Assembly: GCF_006439015.1 (NCBI RefSeq)
Contig: NZ_RCZG01000011.1
Span: forward strand, 1-64,000
DNA length: 64,000 nucleotides
Reading direction: 5' to 3'
Origin: Mycolicibacterium hodleri
GTDB taxonomy: Bacteria; Actinomycetota; Actinomycetes; Mycobacteriales; Mycobacteriaceae
The position numbers and the translations under genes were made by a program. Positions 22,151 through 31,433 of this stretch are shown here, piece after piece. Position 1 is the first letter of the stretch. Each line of letters begins with the position of its first letter. The notes beneath the pieces are model-generated. The model was not told the origin of the DNA and did not search any database. It saw nothing but the letters and a program-made list of their open reading frames with translations.

Positions 22151-22990
22151 TCAGCGCGACACTGGGTGCGGGACTTCGATGTTGTTCTCCTGCACGATCA
22201 CCGGGTCGCCCACGTTGACCGTGTCGTAGTACCACTCTGCGTCCTCGGTGCTGAGGCTGATGCAGCCGTGGCTGACATTGTCATAGCCGAGTGAGTTGAC
22301 GGCCCATGGGGCTGCATGCACGAAGAGGCCACGGCTGGTGATGCGGACGGCATACTCAACGTCCATCCGGTAGCCATCGGGAGCGTCCACGGGGATTCCG
22401 ACGCTACTCGAATCCATGAGCACCGAGCGCTCCTTGCCCAGGACGGTGTAGAGGCCTACGGGCGTCGGGTATTCGGGCCTGCCCATGGAGGCCGGAAACA
22501 CGCCCGGTTGTCCCCAGTGCGGTCGGTGGTGCGGCGATGGCAGCGCAGATGGCGGTCCTGAATCGATGCCGTCGATGCTAACGGTGAACGTGTGCTCCGA
22601 GAGGTTGGCAACGCCGATAACCGCTGGGCCAGTAGCGAATTCGGTCGAGAACCCGCCCATCGACAGGGCGACGGTACTGTGCGCCGGCCAGAACCGATCG
22701 GGAACCCACTGCAGGGAGTCGTTGTTCAACCATTGGAAGGTGCCCGTCATCGGGGGCGAGGACTTGAGATCGATGGAGCGTTCGGCCGCACGCCGGTCGA
22801 TGACGGGCGTGCGGAACGTGACGATGACGGGATGCGCTACGCCCACCACCTCGCCCCGCGTCGGCAACACCGACGCGATGGGCGGCTCAGTCGACTGGCT
22901 GGCTGCAGCCATGCTGGCGCCGGCCGGTGTCGCTGCCACGAGCGCGGTGACTCCGATCATCGTCAGAACACAGCGAAACGCCTGATGCAT
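22151..22990 (-). CDS. L,D-transpeptidase (YkuD family) with Ig-like domain
   Basis: A 279-aa envelope enzyme forming 3-3 peptidoglycan cross-links. A signal peptide (MIGVTALVAATPAG) is followed by a bacterial Ig-like domain (EVVGVAHPVIVTFRTPVIDR, about residues 45-140). The YkuD catalytic domain follows, with FVHAAPW and the active-site SHGCISLSTEDAEWYYD, including the catalytic Cys and His. Domain order matches mycobacterial Ldt enzymes, but it is shorter than two-Ig members such as LdtMt2. It is monocistronic. Confidence 0.9.
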   Translation of the reverse strand: MHQAFRCVLTMIGVTALVAATPAGASMAAASQSTEPPIASVLPTRGEVVGVAHPVIVTFRTPVIDRRAAERSIDLKSSPPMTGTFQWLNNDSLQWVPDRFWPAHSTVALSMGGFSTEFATGPAVIGVANLSEHTFTVSIDGIDSGPPSALPSPHHRPHWGQPGVFPASMGRPEYPTPVGLYTVLGKERSVLMDSSSVGIPVDAPDGYRMDVEYAVRITSRGLFVHAAPWAVNSLGYDNVSHGCISLSTEDAEWYYDTVNVGDPVIVQENNIEVPHPVSR

Positions 22991-23159
22991 GGGTACCGAT
23001 CCCTAAATTACATGGTTGTCAATTCGATGGTAGGGGTCGAGTGCCCATTCGATGTGCCGGTGCGCCTTAGCAATTCGATGAAGGATTCGTCACGCTTCGG
23101 CTACGGACATCCGCTTGGTTCGGACTTGCAGGTGTTCCGAGGTCTCCAACGACCACGGG

Positions 23160-24779
23160 CTAACCGCTCAACGAGATCCGTGCGGCCTGCTCCAGGTCGG
23201 TAGAACTGACCGGCTGCTCGAATGAGACCTCGGCGGTGAGGCCGGCCGTGTGCAGGGTGGCGATGGTATTCCCGAAGAGGGGGCCACCGACGTTCTGCCA
23301 CGTCAGAGGTAGCGGGGGAGCGTCGTGCCGCCCTGCCCATCGGCGACTGGCCCTGGCGAGCCCGTTGGACCACCCGGCCTTGAACACCGGCTTGACGAAA
23401 CTCGGCACGTAGTTGTGCACGGGTGAGCATACGAGTTGATGAACTCGGGCCGTCCCATCGGGCACCTCGGCACGAGCCGCGTAGCTATGGTGCACGTCCC
23501 CGGACAGCACGGAAACGGTTGTAGGTCCGTCGCTTCCGCGAGAGGCCACGTCGACGATGAGGTGGCTCAGTTTGAGAAATGACTCCGAGAACGCCGCCCA
23601 GTGTTCGAAATCGACTGTCTGACGGATTTTTTCGGCTAATCGACCGCGGAGTCCGGGTCGGTCGGCACCGCGCTCGTTCACCATCTGCAGGTCACCGATG
23701 ACCGGAGGGAGCAGCCACGGCAGCGACGAGCCGAGAACCAGGTGGTCGACCTCGTCGAGCCCGTCGTTGACCTGACTCTCGACCCACCGGAACTCGCGAT
23801 CACCCAACATCTTGCGGTTCCCCGAGTCCAGAATGCGGGCGTTGCGAGAATCGATCATGACCAGTCGGGTTCGGCCGAGTTCCCATCGGTAGCTGAACCG
23901 AATCCCCTTGTCGCCGTCGACCTCGGTGTCGGCGCGGTCGGCCAGATCGATCAGGTGCGGCCAGACGTCACCCTCGGTCGCCAGGACCTGTTGGTAGTCC
24001 TTGTCGTCGTGCAGCTCGGCGGGGCTGAGGTTACCGAGATGCTGATAAACCCAGTAAGACGCGAGACCCGCCCGGATTCGGTCCCGCCACCACGGCTTCT
24101 CGTTGATCGCCTTGCGCCACGCCGCCGAGGTGTTCCAGTCGTCCCGGATGTCGTGGTCGTCGAAGATCATGGCGGTGGGAACGGTGGATAGGATCCATCG
24201 GATCTCGGGATCGCCCCACGTATGCCGGTACAGTCCTTCGTATTCCGTGAAGGTCACGACCTCGTCCGGTGGACGCCCTCCAACGGCGCGGCGCCCTGCG
24301 AGATGGCGACGAGATTCGGGAGTCAGTTCGTCCGCGTACACCTGGTCACCGAGGAGAATCAGGGCGTCCGGCCATTCTTCGACGGGGATCGTCGTCAACC
24401 TCGAGGCGTAGCAGTCGAGCGCGTCGAGGCCGATCTTGTCGTCGAGCTTCTCGTCGCCGGTCTTGGGGTACCGGCATGACCCGAAGATCATGCGCAATGC
24501 CTCTCCCGAGGAGCGTCCACGAGTCCTGATGACACTCGGCGGGAACGTGGTGTCCGGCTCCGGCCACACCTGTTCGCCATCGATGCACACCCGGTATTCG
24601 GTGATGGACCCCTTCTCCAGACCTTCGACCAGAACCAGCGCGTAGTGACAGCCCTGCACCTCGAACGTCATGGCGGAGCACCCGAGCACGTCCACGCGGG
24701 CGGTGGCGTCCGTCTGTACCCAGATGGTGGCAGTGTTCTCGCCGACGTGGCGCAGGACGGGGCCGAGCACGAGCGTCAT
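23160..24779 (-). CDS. PhoD-like phosphatase / metallophosphoesterase
   Basis: A 539-aa PhoD-type phosphatase. After a beta-rich N-terminal domain (TATIWVQTDATARVDVLG), it shows the metal-binding motifs FGSCRYP, LILLGDQVYADE, IFDDHDIRDDWN and VLSGDVHHSYAA, typical of the Ca/Fe-dependent PhoD superfamily. No signal peptide is seen, unlike secreted PhoD, so a cytoplasmic role is likely. It is divergent from the methyltransferase gene. Confidence 0.85.
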   Translation of the reverse strand: MTLVLGPVLRHVGENTATIWVQTDATARVDVLGCSAMTFEVQGCHYALVLVEGLEKGSITEYRVCIDGEQVWPEPDTTFPPSVIRTRGRSSGEALRMIFGSCRYPKTGDEKLDDKIGLDALDCYASRLTTIPVEEWPDALILLGDQVYADELTPESRRHLAGRRAVGGRPPDEVVTFTEYEGLYRHTWGDPEIRWILSTVPTAMIFDDHDIRDDWNTSAAWRKAINEKPWWRDRIRAGLASYWVYQHLGNLSPAELHDDKDYQQVLATEGDVWPHLIDLADRADTEVDGDKGIRFSYRWELGRTRLVMIDSRNARILDSGNRKMLGDREFRWVESQVNDGLDEVDHLVLGSSLPWLLPPVIGDLQMVNERGADRPGLRGRLAEKIRQTVDFEHWAAFSESFLKLSHLIVDVASRGSDGPTTVSVLSGDVHHSYAARAEVPDGTARVHQLVCSPVHNYVPSFVKPVFKAGWSNGLARASRRWAGRHDAPPLPLTWQNVGGPLFGNTIATLHTAGLTAEVSFEQPVSSTDLEQAARISLSG

Positions 24780-24860
24780 TCGACGAGCTTAGGTGGTGGC
24801 AATGTGGCCGCACGGCGACAGGGCGTTTGGCCCCTCTAGAGTCATCGAGGAGTCCCTACA

Positions 24861-25691
24861 GTGAATGACTCGGACAGGCCCCGTGATCGCGATGGTGTGG
24901 AGGCACGAACCGGTGATGCTCATGAAGACGTCGACGCCCTGGCTGCAGGCGAGCTGATGTCCGCCGCCCAGATCGGTCCCACCGGGCTGCCGCGTCGAGA
25001 GGTGCCCGCGGCCTTCGACGTCGGCGCCCCTGCTTACGACCGCCTCGTCGGGGCCAACCCCGGTTACCACGAACATCTCCGCATCTCGGCCCGCCGCATG
25101 CGGCTACCGGATCGGGGTCGCGGGTTGCGACTACTCGACGCGGGCTGCGGCACCGGTGCGTCGACCGCCGCTCTTCTCGCCATCGCTCCGGAAGCGGAGA
25201 TCGTGGCGCTCGATGCCTCCGCCGGCATGCTCGCCGAAGCTAGGGCCAAGCAATGGCCGACATCGGTGCGGTTCGTCCACAGTCGCGTGGAGGACCTCGC
25301 CGACGCGGGTGTACAGGGCCCATTCGACGGTATCTTCGCCGCGTACCTGCTGCGCAACCTCGCGGACCCCGACGCGACCCTTCGGGAATTCCTCACCCTG
25401 CTACGCCCCGGTGGAACGCTCGCGATCCACGAATACTCGGTCCGAGACTCGGCGTTGGCGCGCGCGGTGTGGAATGCGGTGTGCTGCGCGGTGATCATTC
25501 CACTCGGAAGACTTCGTACCGGCGACGGCGGACTCTACGACCACCTGCGCCGCAGCGTCAACGCGTTCGACGGCGCTGCGGCCTTCTGCGACAGGCTGCG
25601 CGCCGATGGCTTCACGGCAGTGCACACCGAGACCATGCCCGGTTGGCAAAGAAACGTCGTGCACACGTTTCTGGCCAACGCTCCGTCGTGA
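24861..25691 (+). CDS. Class I SAM-dependent methyltransferase (UbiE-like)
   Basis: A 276-aa methyltransferase. After a disordered N-terminus of about 50 residues come AFDVGAPAYDRLVGANPGYH, motif I LLDAGCGTGASTAALL, motif II IVALDASAGMLAEAR and the post-motif FDGIFAAYLLRNLADPDATL. The FD..AP.YD opening and LRPGG segment are typical of the UbiE/menG-like group. The GTG start has GAGGAG 8 bases upstream. The substrate is unknown; in mycobacteria such genes often accompany isoprenoid-quinone or lipid genes, which are not seen here. Confidence 0.85.
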   Translation: MNDSDRPRDRDGVEARTGDAHEDVDALAAGELMSAAQIGPTGLPRREVPAAFDVGAPAYDRLVGANPGYHEHLRISARRMRLPDRGRGLRLLDAGCGTGASTAALLAIAPEAEIVALDASAGMLAEARAKQWPTSVRFVHSRVEDLADAGVQGPFDGIFAAYLLRNLADPDATLREFLTLLRPGGTLAIHEYSVRDSALARAVWNAVCCAVIIPLGRLRTGDGGLYDHLRRSVNAFDGAAAFCDRLRADGFTAVHTETMPGWQRNVVHTFLANAPS

Positions 25692-25777
25692 GTAATCGCG
25701 TCGACGAAGTGGTGTAGCCGCTGCCGCGGCGGGTAAGGGGTGGCAGGGGGCATCATTCAAGACAGTGGAGGAACGAA

Positions 25778-26134
25778 ATGGCTAGCGGCGTTGCGACAGT
25801 ATGGATGCCAGTAGAAGATATGCGGCGAGCGCTCGGGTTCTACGGCGAGACTCTGGGTTTGTCCGTCAAGAGCGAGGGCGACGATTGGTCGGAGTTGAAC
25901 GCCAACGGAGTTTCGATCGGGCTTAACGCCCGTGAGGCGACACACGGTACGGGCAGCGGAGGCGCCATGCTCACGCTGCAACCGGATGGAACCCTCTACG
26001 ACGAAATCGTGCGACTCACGGACGCCGGTGTGGAGTTCATCGGTGAGGTCAGTGATCACCCGTGGGGCCGTATTGCGACGTTCAAGGATTCTGAGGGCAA
26101 TGATCTGCAACTGTTCGAGCCGCCCTCGGGGTAG
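25778..26134 (+). CDS. VOC-family (glyoxalase-like) protein
   Basis: A 118-aa vicinal-oxygen-chelate fold protein. VWMPVEDMRRALGFYGETLG and the closing strand ATFKDSEGNDLQLFEP are typical of the family. The fold supports glyoxalases, dioxygenases and antibiotic-binding proteins; no specific activity is evident. A good GGAGG precedes the ATG. It is convergent with the GAF-ANTAR gene. Confidence 0.85.
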   Translation: MASGVATVWMPVEDMRRALGFYGETLGLSVKSEGDDWSELNANGVSIGLNAREATHGTGSGGAMLTLQPDGTLYDEIVRLTDAGVEFIGEVSDHPWGRIATFKDSEGNDLQLFEPPSG

Positions 26135-26164
26135 AGCTGCATCACCCAGACTGTTGGGGTCGGC

Positions 26165-26191
26165 GTGCCCGCCTGGATACGAGGCGGGCAC
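26165..26191. terminator. 10-bp hairpin between convergent genes
   Basis: GTGCCCGCCT at 26165-26174 pairs perfectly with AGGCGGGCAC at 26182-26191 over a 7-nt loop. It lies between the convergent VOC and GAF-ANTAR genes, so it can terminate both. Confidence 0.75.
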
Positions 26192-26223
26192 GTCCGTGCC
26201 GGAAGTGGTTGCGCTCTGTGGAG

Positions 26224-26919
26224 TTAAACCGTGTCGATCACTTGTTGCGCCACGTCGATGAGCTTGATGTTGGCTTCTTGACTAAGTTGACGCAGCATGT
26301 CGAACGAACGCACGCTGTCGACGCCGAAGCGAGCCATGATGATCCCCTTCGCTTGACCGATGCGGTCGCGGGTCAGCAGGGCGGCGTTCAATTGATGCTC
26401 GTGCTGCGTGGCGACGATCACGGCGGCCGCATGAGCCGCCAGGATGGTTCCTATTGATTCAGCTTCGACGTCCCACCTGCGCGGTTGAAAACCGAAGAGG
26501 TTGAGCGCGCCCGCAGTCAGATCGTCGGTGTAGAGCTTCAAGGACAACCCACTGAGGACGCCGATCTCCACGACGGCGGGGGAGTACTGCGGCCAGCGCG
26601 GCTCGTCACGGAAGTCGTCGGTGCGGACGACAGTGTCGGCCAGAGCGGCTTGCACACACGGGCCCTCTTGAAAGCTCATCTGCAGGACGTCGAGTTCACG
26701 AGGCAGGTCAGATGTGACGGCCAGGGAGTCGAAGCCTCCGCGCTTTACGAGCAGGATGCCCGCGGTGTCCACCCCGGGGATGAGCTCCACCGCCGCCGAC
26801 GTTACCTCGGCGAGGACGTCCTCCAATGAACGATCGCGACGCAACGAGCGGGCCAGTTCCGCCATGCGGTGTGCCAAGTCGTGGTCGGAGGTGTGGGACA
26901 CACGACGTGCGTTCCCCAC
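26224..26919 (-). CDS. GAF-ANTAR RNA-binding response regulator
   Basis: A 231-aa regulator. A GAF sensor domain occupies residues about 25-165 (LEDVLAEVTSAAVELIPGVD, SFQEGPCVQAALAD). A C-terminal ANTAR domain (about 170-225) shows LLTRDRIGQAKGIIMARFGV and FDMLRQLSQEANIKLIDVA. ANTAR domains bind paired RNA hairpins and prevent termination. Mycobacteria hold many such GAF-ANTAR proteins. The GTG start is a best guess. Confidence 0.85.
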   Translation of the reverse strand: MGNARRVSHTSDHDLAHRMAELARSLRRDRSLEDVLAEVTSAAVELIPGVDTAGILLVKRGGFDSLAVTSDLPRELDVLQMSFQEGPCVQAALADTVVRTDDFRDEPRWPQYSPAVVEIGVLSGLSLKLYTDDLTAGALNLFGFQPRRWDVEAESIGTILAAHAAAVIVATQHEHQLNAALLTRDRIGQAKGIIMARFGVDSVRSFDMLRQLSQEANIKLIDVAQQVIDTV

Positions 26920-27183
26920 GCGACGGATGCCAAACCTGAACTCACCGATCCATTGAGGCGGGGCGTGTTGAGGCGGCCTCGACGGCTCGCTGTCAGAACC
27001 GTCGAGGCCTGAGCAGACGTGGTGGCCGGCCGCCGCGTCCGCCTTCCCTTGCTGCTACCCCTCTCATGTCCGAGTAAACACGGAGAAGTCCGAGGCGCCG
27101 ATAGTGCCGTGGAAACCCACACCGCCGCAGGGATATTGAGTCGCAAGCCACCAGTGTGCGTAGGGCTCACATCTGACGGCGTG

Positions 27184-28035
27184 TCAGACGGGAGTCGGTA
27201 CTCGCGCTGCGGCGGCGGACACCTTCATGTCCTGTGTCAAGGCGGTGAAGTCGGAGATCGTCTTGGTGGCCACCGTCGCCACCGGACGTGCGTCGTGGCC
27301 GGTGGCCTCGTTCTTGGACATCATCACCACACTGTCGATATACGGCTGGATGGTGGTGGCGTTCTACACGGTGGCGACGATCACCAGCTGAAAACCGAAC
27401 TTGCGGAATGCCTGGAGTGCCTGCTGGGCGAACTGCGGGTCGGACTTGGAGAACGCCTCGTCAAGCATCAACTGTGCAAAACCGTTTATTGTCCGAGCTT
27501 TCGGGGCTTGCGAGGTTGAAACTCAAGGCGCCGGCCAAGCAGAAGCCATCAGCTTTTCCTGCTCACCGTCGGAATTGTCCCCGGCGTTGCTGTGCGTGCG
27601 GATGAGCTCCTCGCTGGCGACGTCCCACTCGGCGCAGTCGAACGTGAATCGGTTACGGACGTCGAGCGCATCGCGCGTCCAAGCCTTGTCCTCGGGAGCG
27701 GCAAACGCCAACCGATTGCGCAGCCGAAGGATGTCCGCGTACTGATCCAGGATCGCCTGTTTGTCGCCAAGACCGACTTCGGCGATTCTCCGCGAGATGG
27801 CCCTGACGATCTCGGTGAGCTCTGTCACCGCGGTGAGGCTGCGCGGGGTGGCGCCGTCGCAGGCGTAGCGGTTCAGGAGGTCGGTCAGTGGCTCGGAGAC
27901 GAAGGCCGGGGTGAGTCGCTCGTGAAGTTCAAGCAACCGTGTCCGGCGGCCGTCGAGGTCGTCGCGGCGCGTCCGAATAGAGACCGCCGAAGGAACTCCA
28001 CAATCGACCTCGATCACCCTGTCACTTGAATCCGG
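27184..28035 (-). pseudogene. Wadjet JetC-like SMC ATPase, decayed C-terminal remnant
   Basis: The last 280 or so residues of a JetC/MksB-type SMC ATPase. The frame from about 28035 gives a coiled coil (SLTAVTELTEIVRAISRRIA), WTRDALDVRNRFTF and the altered ABC signature SDGEQEKL. A frameshift follows; the next frame reads CLAGALSFNLASPESSDN. After a second frameshift comes Walker B LMLDEAFSKSDPQFAQQ, then an in-frame TAG where CAG (Gln) is expected, and finally QPYIDSVVMMSKNEATG. The N-terminal 70 percent and the jetA, jetB and jetD genes are missing, so the defence system is dead here. Confidence 0.75.
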
Positions 28036-28153
28036 GGCTGCCGACCGCTTGAATCCGGTTGTCCTAACTTTTGCAGTTGTATTAACCAAACTTATTGGTG
28101 GAGTGCGGCTTTCGATGATTTCGCGTTTGCGCTCGGATGGCAATGAGGGGTAT

Positions 28154-28285
28154 GGTCGTGGCAACGAAGGGGAGTAGCCCCCAATCGGGCAATCGACATA
28201 CTGGTCGCGTCGGCAAAGGTCTGCGTGGCCCGGTTGCCCGGACCGGCCGCAAAGCCGGTGGACGAGACCTTCGGCCGCTTTGACC
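28154..28285 (+). ncRNA. yybP-ykoY manganese riboswitch
   Basis: The conserved parts are present in order: AAGGGGAGTAGC at 28168-28179, CGACATACT at 28193-28201 and GGACGAGACCTTCGG at 28260-28274. The P1 stem pairs CGAAGG (28165-28170) with CCTTCG (28268-28273), and GGTC with GACC outside it. This motif senses Mn2+ and commonly precedes UPF0016/MntP exporters. Downstream, CGGAGGC (28301-28307) can pair with GCCTCCG (28328-28334) just before the ribosome-binding site, a possible switch helix. Confidence 0.9.
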
Positions 28286-28349
28286 ACTGTGGTTGCCGGC
28301 CGGAGGCGTGACCACACCTCTACGGCAGCCTCCGACCAAGGAGTGCCGG

Positions 28350-29120
28350 GTGCTCGCCGCTCTACTGCTCAGCTTCGCCGTCATCTTCATCGCGGAGATG
28401 GGTGACAAATCTCAGCTCATGGCGATGATGTTTGCGCTGCGCTATCGCTGGTGGGTCGTACTTGCCGCCATCACCGCCGCCACCACCGCCGTGCACGTCA
28501 TGTCGGTGGCAATCGGCCACTATCTCGGCGCGGCCCTGCCGACGCACCTGCTCGGCATCATCGCCGGCGTCATGTTCGTCTTCTTCGGGCTGTGGACGCT
28601 ACGAGGTGACACGCTCAGCAATGAGGAATCCAGCCGCGCACAGAAGGGCGCCGCGCCGGCGTTCTTCGTGGTCATGTCGGCGTTCGTGCTTGCCGAGCTC
28701 GGTGACAAGACCATGCTCGCGACCATCACCCTCGCCGCGGACAACGACTGGGTGGGCGTGTGGATCGGCTCCACTCTCGGCATGGTGGCCGCGGACGGAC
28801 TCGCGATCGTCGTGGGTGCGGTGGCAGGAAAACACCTGCCCGAGCGGTTGATTCAGATTTCTGCGGCCGTGCTGTTCCTGCTCTTCGGCGCGTACATGCT
28901 GATCGAGGCCGCCTTCCCCGGCGCGCCGGTCGCGATCATCGTCGTGGGTGCGGTCGCCGCCGTGACGGTGCTGGCCGCCGGACTGTGGGCGGTCCCGCCA
29001 CGGTGGCGGCCCGCCGTCCTGCGGGTCGAACCTGAATCGGTAGCTCTCGTTCCAGAGTCGACGTCGGGTGAGGCGAACGGCGGAGGTGCCGGAGCGGAGT
29101 CCCCGTCGCGGCACGCCTGA
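28350..29120 (+). CDS. UPF0016/GDT1-family Mn2+ exporter
   Basis: A 256-aa membrane protein with the duplicated UPF0016 motif E-x-G-D-K-S/T: AEMGDKSQ in the first half and AELGDKTM in the second, each starting a set of about three membrane helices. Members (GDT1, MneA) export Mn2+ or exchange cations. The GTG at 28350 was chosen because AAGGAG lies 6 bases upstream and the longer frame would run through the riboswitch platform. The riboswitch implies induction by Mn2+. A disordered C-terminal tail ends the protein. Confidence 0.9.
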   Translation: MLAALLLSFAVIFIAEMGDKSQLMAMMFALRYRWWVVLAAITAATTAVHVMSVAIGHYLGAALPTHLLGIIAGVMFVFFGLWTLRGDTLSNEESSRAQKGAAPAFFVVMSAFVLAELGDKTMLATITLAADNDWVGVWIGSTLGMVAADGLAIVVGAVAGKHLPERLIQISAAVLFLLFGAYMLIEAAFPGAPVAIIVVGAVAAVTVLAAGLWAVPPRWRPAVLRVEPESVALVPESTSGEANGGGAGAESPSRHA

Positions 29121-29129
29121 GCGCGTGCC

Positions 29130-29344
29130 GGCGCGCGAGGGATCCCGGTCAGCTGCCCGTCGTGGTCGCTGCCAAGGCGTCCGCGATCGTCGCAGCTCGA
29201 GGACTCGGTCGATTCGCTGGACTTCGGACCGAACCCGGATTCCGACGGTTGGGCCGACGCGATGCCCTGACCGGCGAAGACCGCGACTCCGACGCCCTGT
29301 GCCACCGCCAGCGCACCGATTCGCCCGACCACATGCTCCCGCAC
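29130..29344 (-). pseudogene. 5' fragment of a mycobacterial secreted protein
   Basis: A leftward frame begins MREHVVGRIGALAVAQGVGV and continues to a signal-peptide end near GIASAQ, then a Ser/Glu-rich linker (SESGFGPKSSESTESSS). This is the usual N-terminus of large mycobacterial exported proteins with GRIGALAVALGVG. The frame then runs into the back of the UPF0016 gene without a fitting domain, so only the leader survives. Confidence 0.4.
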
Positions 29345-29430
29345 CCATGCCTATCCACCTACCGTGGCAACGATCCGAGCATGGGCATCTTGATGGAATC
29401 GGCAGATGTCGAAAACGGCAGGCATCACGG

Positions 29431-31371
29431 TCAGAACTCGATCCGCGAGCCCATCACCACCGTCCGGTCGTGCGGTAGATGGAAGTAGTCGGCGGCGTCT
29501 GCGGTCAGATAGGACGTGGCGATGAAGAGGCGTTTGCGCCACGGCGCCATGGTCGGTGCCGGACCCGCGGCCAGTTCTAGTTTCGAGAGGAAATAGGACG
29601 CGTCGTCTACGCTGATGGGTCCCTCGGTCTCGGCCGAATCCAGCAGGCGCAGCGCGGCCGGTACGTCAGATGGCTCCATGTATCCGAATCGTGCTGTAAC
29701 GTGGACGATTCCGTCCTGGGCGTAGCCGAGCGCATCGACTTCCACCCGCTCGTCCTCGGGCACTCGGGGCACTGGCTCGGTCTCGATGGTCATGATCACC
29801 ACGTGGTCGTGGCGCACGTGGCTGTGTTCGACGTTGGCTCGCATGGCCAGCGGCGCCGTCTCCTTGCCCCGGTTGAGGAACACCGCGGTGCCCGGGACTC
29901 GCGTCAACGGCGGCTCGCAGCCGGAGAGTCCGTCGATGAACTCGCGCAGCGGTCCCTCCAAGTTCTCCCGCGCCTTGGTGACGACTTTGCGACCGCGCTC
30001 CCAGGTGATCATCACCGTCCACGCAGTCACGGCGATCAACAGTGGCAACCACGCGCCATGCACGAGCTTGGTGAGGTTCGCCGCCAGGAACAGTAGGTCG
30101 ACGAGGAGCAGGGCGCCCCCGCCGATCAGCACCATCCAGAGCGGTGTGCCCCATCGGGTGCGCGCCAAGTAGAAGAACAACAACGTGACGATGGTGATGG
30201 TGCCGATCACCGCCATGCCGTACGCGTATGCCAGCTTGGCCGAGCTCTCGAACGCGAACACCAGGATCAGCACGGACACCATCAGCATCCAGTTGATCGC
30301 CGGTACGTAGACCTGGCCGTAGGCCGATGCCGAGGTGTGCACGACGCGCAGCCGCGGCAGGAGGCCGAGTTTGGCGGCCTGAGCCGCTACCGAGAACGCT
30401 CCGGTGATCACGGCCTGCGAGGCGATGATGGTGGCCGCTGTCGCCAACAGGACCATGGGGAGTCGGGCCCAGCCGGGGATGAGTAGGAAGAACGGCGCGC
30501 TGACCGATTTCTCGTCGCCCAGGATCAGCGCGCCCTGACCCAGGTAGTTGAGCGCCAACGACGGCAGGACGACGAACAGCCAGGCCAGGGTGATGGGCCG
30601 GCGGCCGAAGTGGCCCATGTCGGCGTAGAGGGCCTCCGCGCCCGTCACGGCCAGAACCACGGCGGCCAGCGCGAAGAACGCAATGTGGAAGTGGCCGAAC
30701 ATGAATGACAGCGCGTACGTCGGTGACAAGGCCTTCAGGATTTCGGGGTGACCGACGATTCCCGCCACTCCGCACGCGCCGATCGAGAGGAACCACACGA
30801 TCATCACCGGCCCGAAGAACCGACCCACCTTGGCCGTGCCGTGGCGCTGCACGGCGAACAGCGCCACGATGATCACGGCGGTGATCGGCACGATCCACTG
30901 TTCCAGATCCGGCGTGATGACCTTGATGCCCTCGATCGCCGACAGCACCGAGATCGCGGGCGTGATCATGCTGTCGCCGAAGAACAGGGACGCACCGAAC
31001 AATCCCAGCGCGGCCAGGATCGTCGCGGTGCGGCGGCTACGGGTCGCGGCGCCGTGCTTAAGCATGGTGATGAGCGCCATGATGCCGCCCTCGCCGTCGT
31101 TGTCCGCACGCATGACCAGCGTGATGTAGGTCAGAGTGACGATGATCATCACCGACCAGAAGATCAGGGAGACAACGCCGTACACGCTGTCCGAGCTGAT
31201 CGGAACGGGATGTGGGTCGGCGGGGTCGAAAAGCGTCTGAAGGGTGTAGATCGGGCTGGTGCCGATGTCGCCGAACACGACGCCGAGTGCGCCGAGAACG
31301 AGCGCGGCTCGAAATGGCGGTGAGTGTCCCGTACTGCGAGGCGACGTCGTGTCTTCGGTATTCGTCTGCAC
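29431..31371 (-). CDS. kup: Kup potassium uptake transporter
   Basis: A 646-aa K+ symporter of the KUP/HAK/KT family, the usual length. LGALGVVFGDIGTSPIYTLQ near the N-terminus and FFGDSMITPAISVLSAIEG are family signatures. About twelve membrane helices follow, and a soluble C-terminal domain (RFGYMEPSDVPAALRLL, ATSYLTADAADYFHLPHDRT) completes it. No frameshift. It is not in an operon; an LLM-monooxygenase relic lies directly upstream. Confidence 0.95.
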   Translation of the reverse strand: MQTNTEDTTSPRSTGHSPPFRAALVLGALGVVFGDIGTSPIYTLQTLFDPADPHPVPISSDSVYGVVSLIFWSVMIIVTLTYITLVMRADNDGEGGIMALITMLKHGAATRSRRTATILAALGLFGASLFFGDSMITPAISVLSAIEGIKVITPDLEQWIVPITAVIIVALFAVQRHGTAKVGRFFGPVMIVWFLSIGACGVAGIVGHPEILKALSPTYALSFMFGHFHIAFFALAAVVLAVTGAEALYADMGHFGRRPITLAWLFVVLPSLALNYLGQGALILGDEKSVSAPFFLLIPGWARLPMVLLATAATIIASQAVITGAFSVAAQAAKLGLLPRLRVVHTSASAYGQVYVPAINWMLMVSVLILVFAFESSAKLAYAYGMAVIGTITIVTLLFFYLARTRWGTPLWMVLIGGGALLLVDLLFLAANLTKLVHGAWLPLLIAVTAWTVMITWERGRKVVTKARENLEGPLREFIDGLSGCEPPLTRVPGTAVFLNRGKETAPLAMRANVEHSHVRHDHVVIMTIETEPVPRVPEDERVEVDALGYAQDGIVHVTARFGYMEPSDVPAALRLLDSAETEGPISVDDASYFLSKLELAAGPAPTMAPWRKRLFIATSYLTADAADYFHLPHDRTVVMGSRIEF

Positions 31372-31433
31372 GGCGATGTCCTTGCTGTGGGGACCGGCGG
31401 ACGTCGATCGTAAGCCCCGAGCGGGCTTCGATG

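Noticed and set aside
27019..28029. Plus-strand open frames opposite the JetC relic
   Set aside because: The minus strand carries recognisable Walker B and signature motifs over three frames; the plus-strand frames are shadows.
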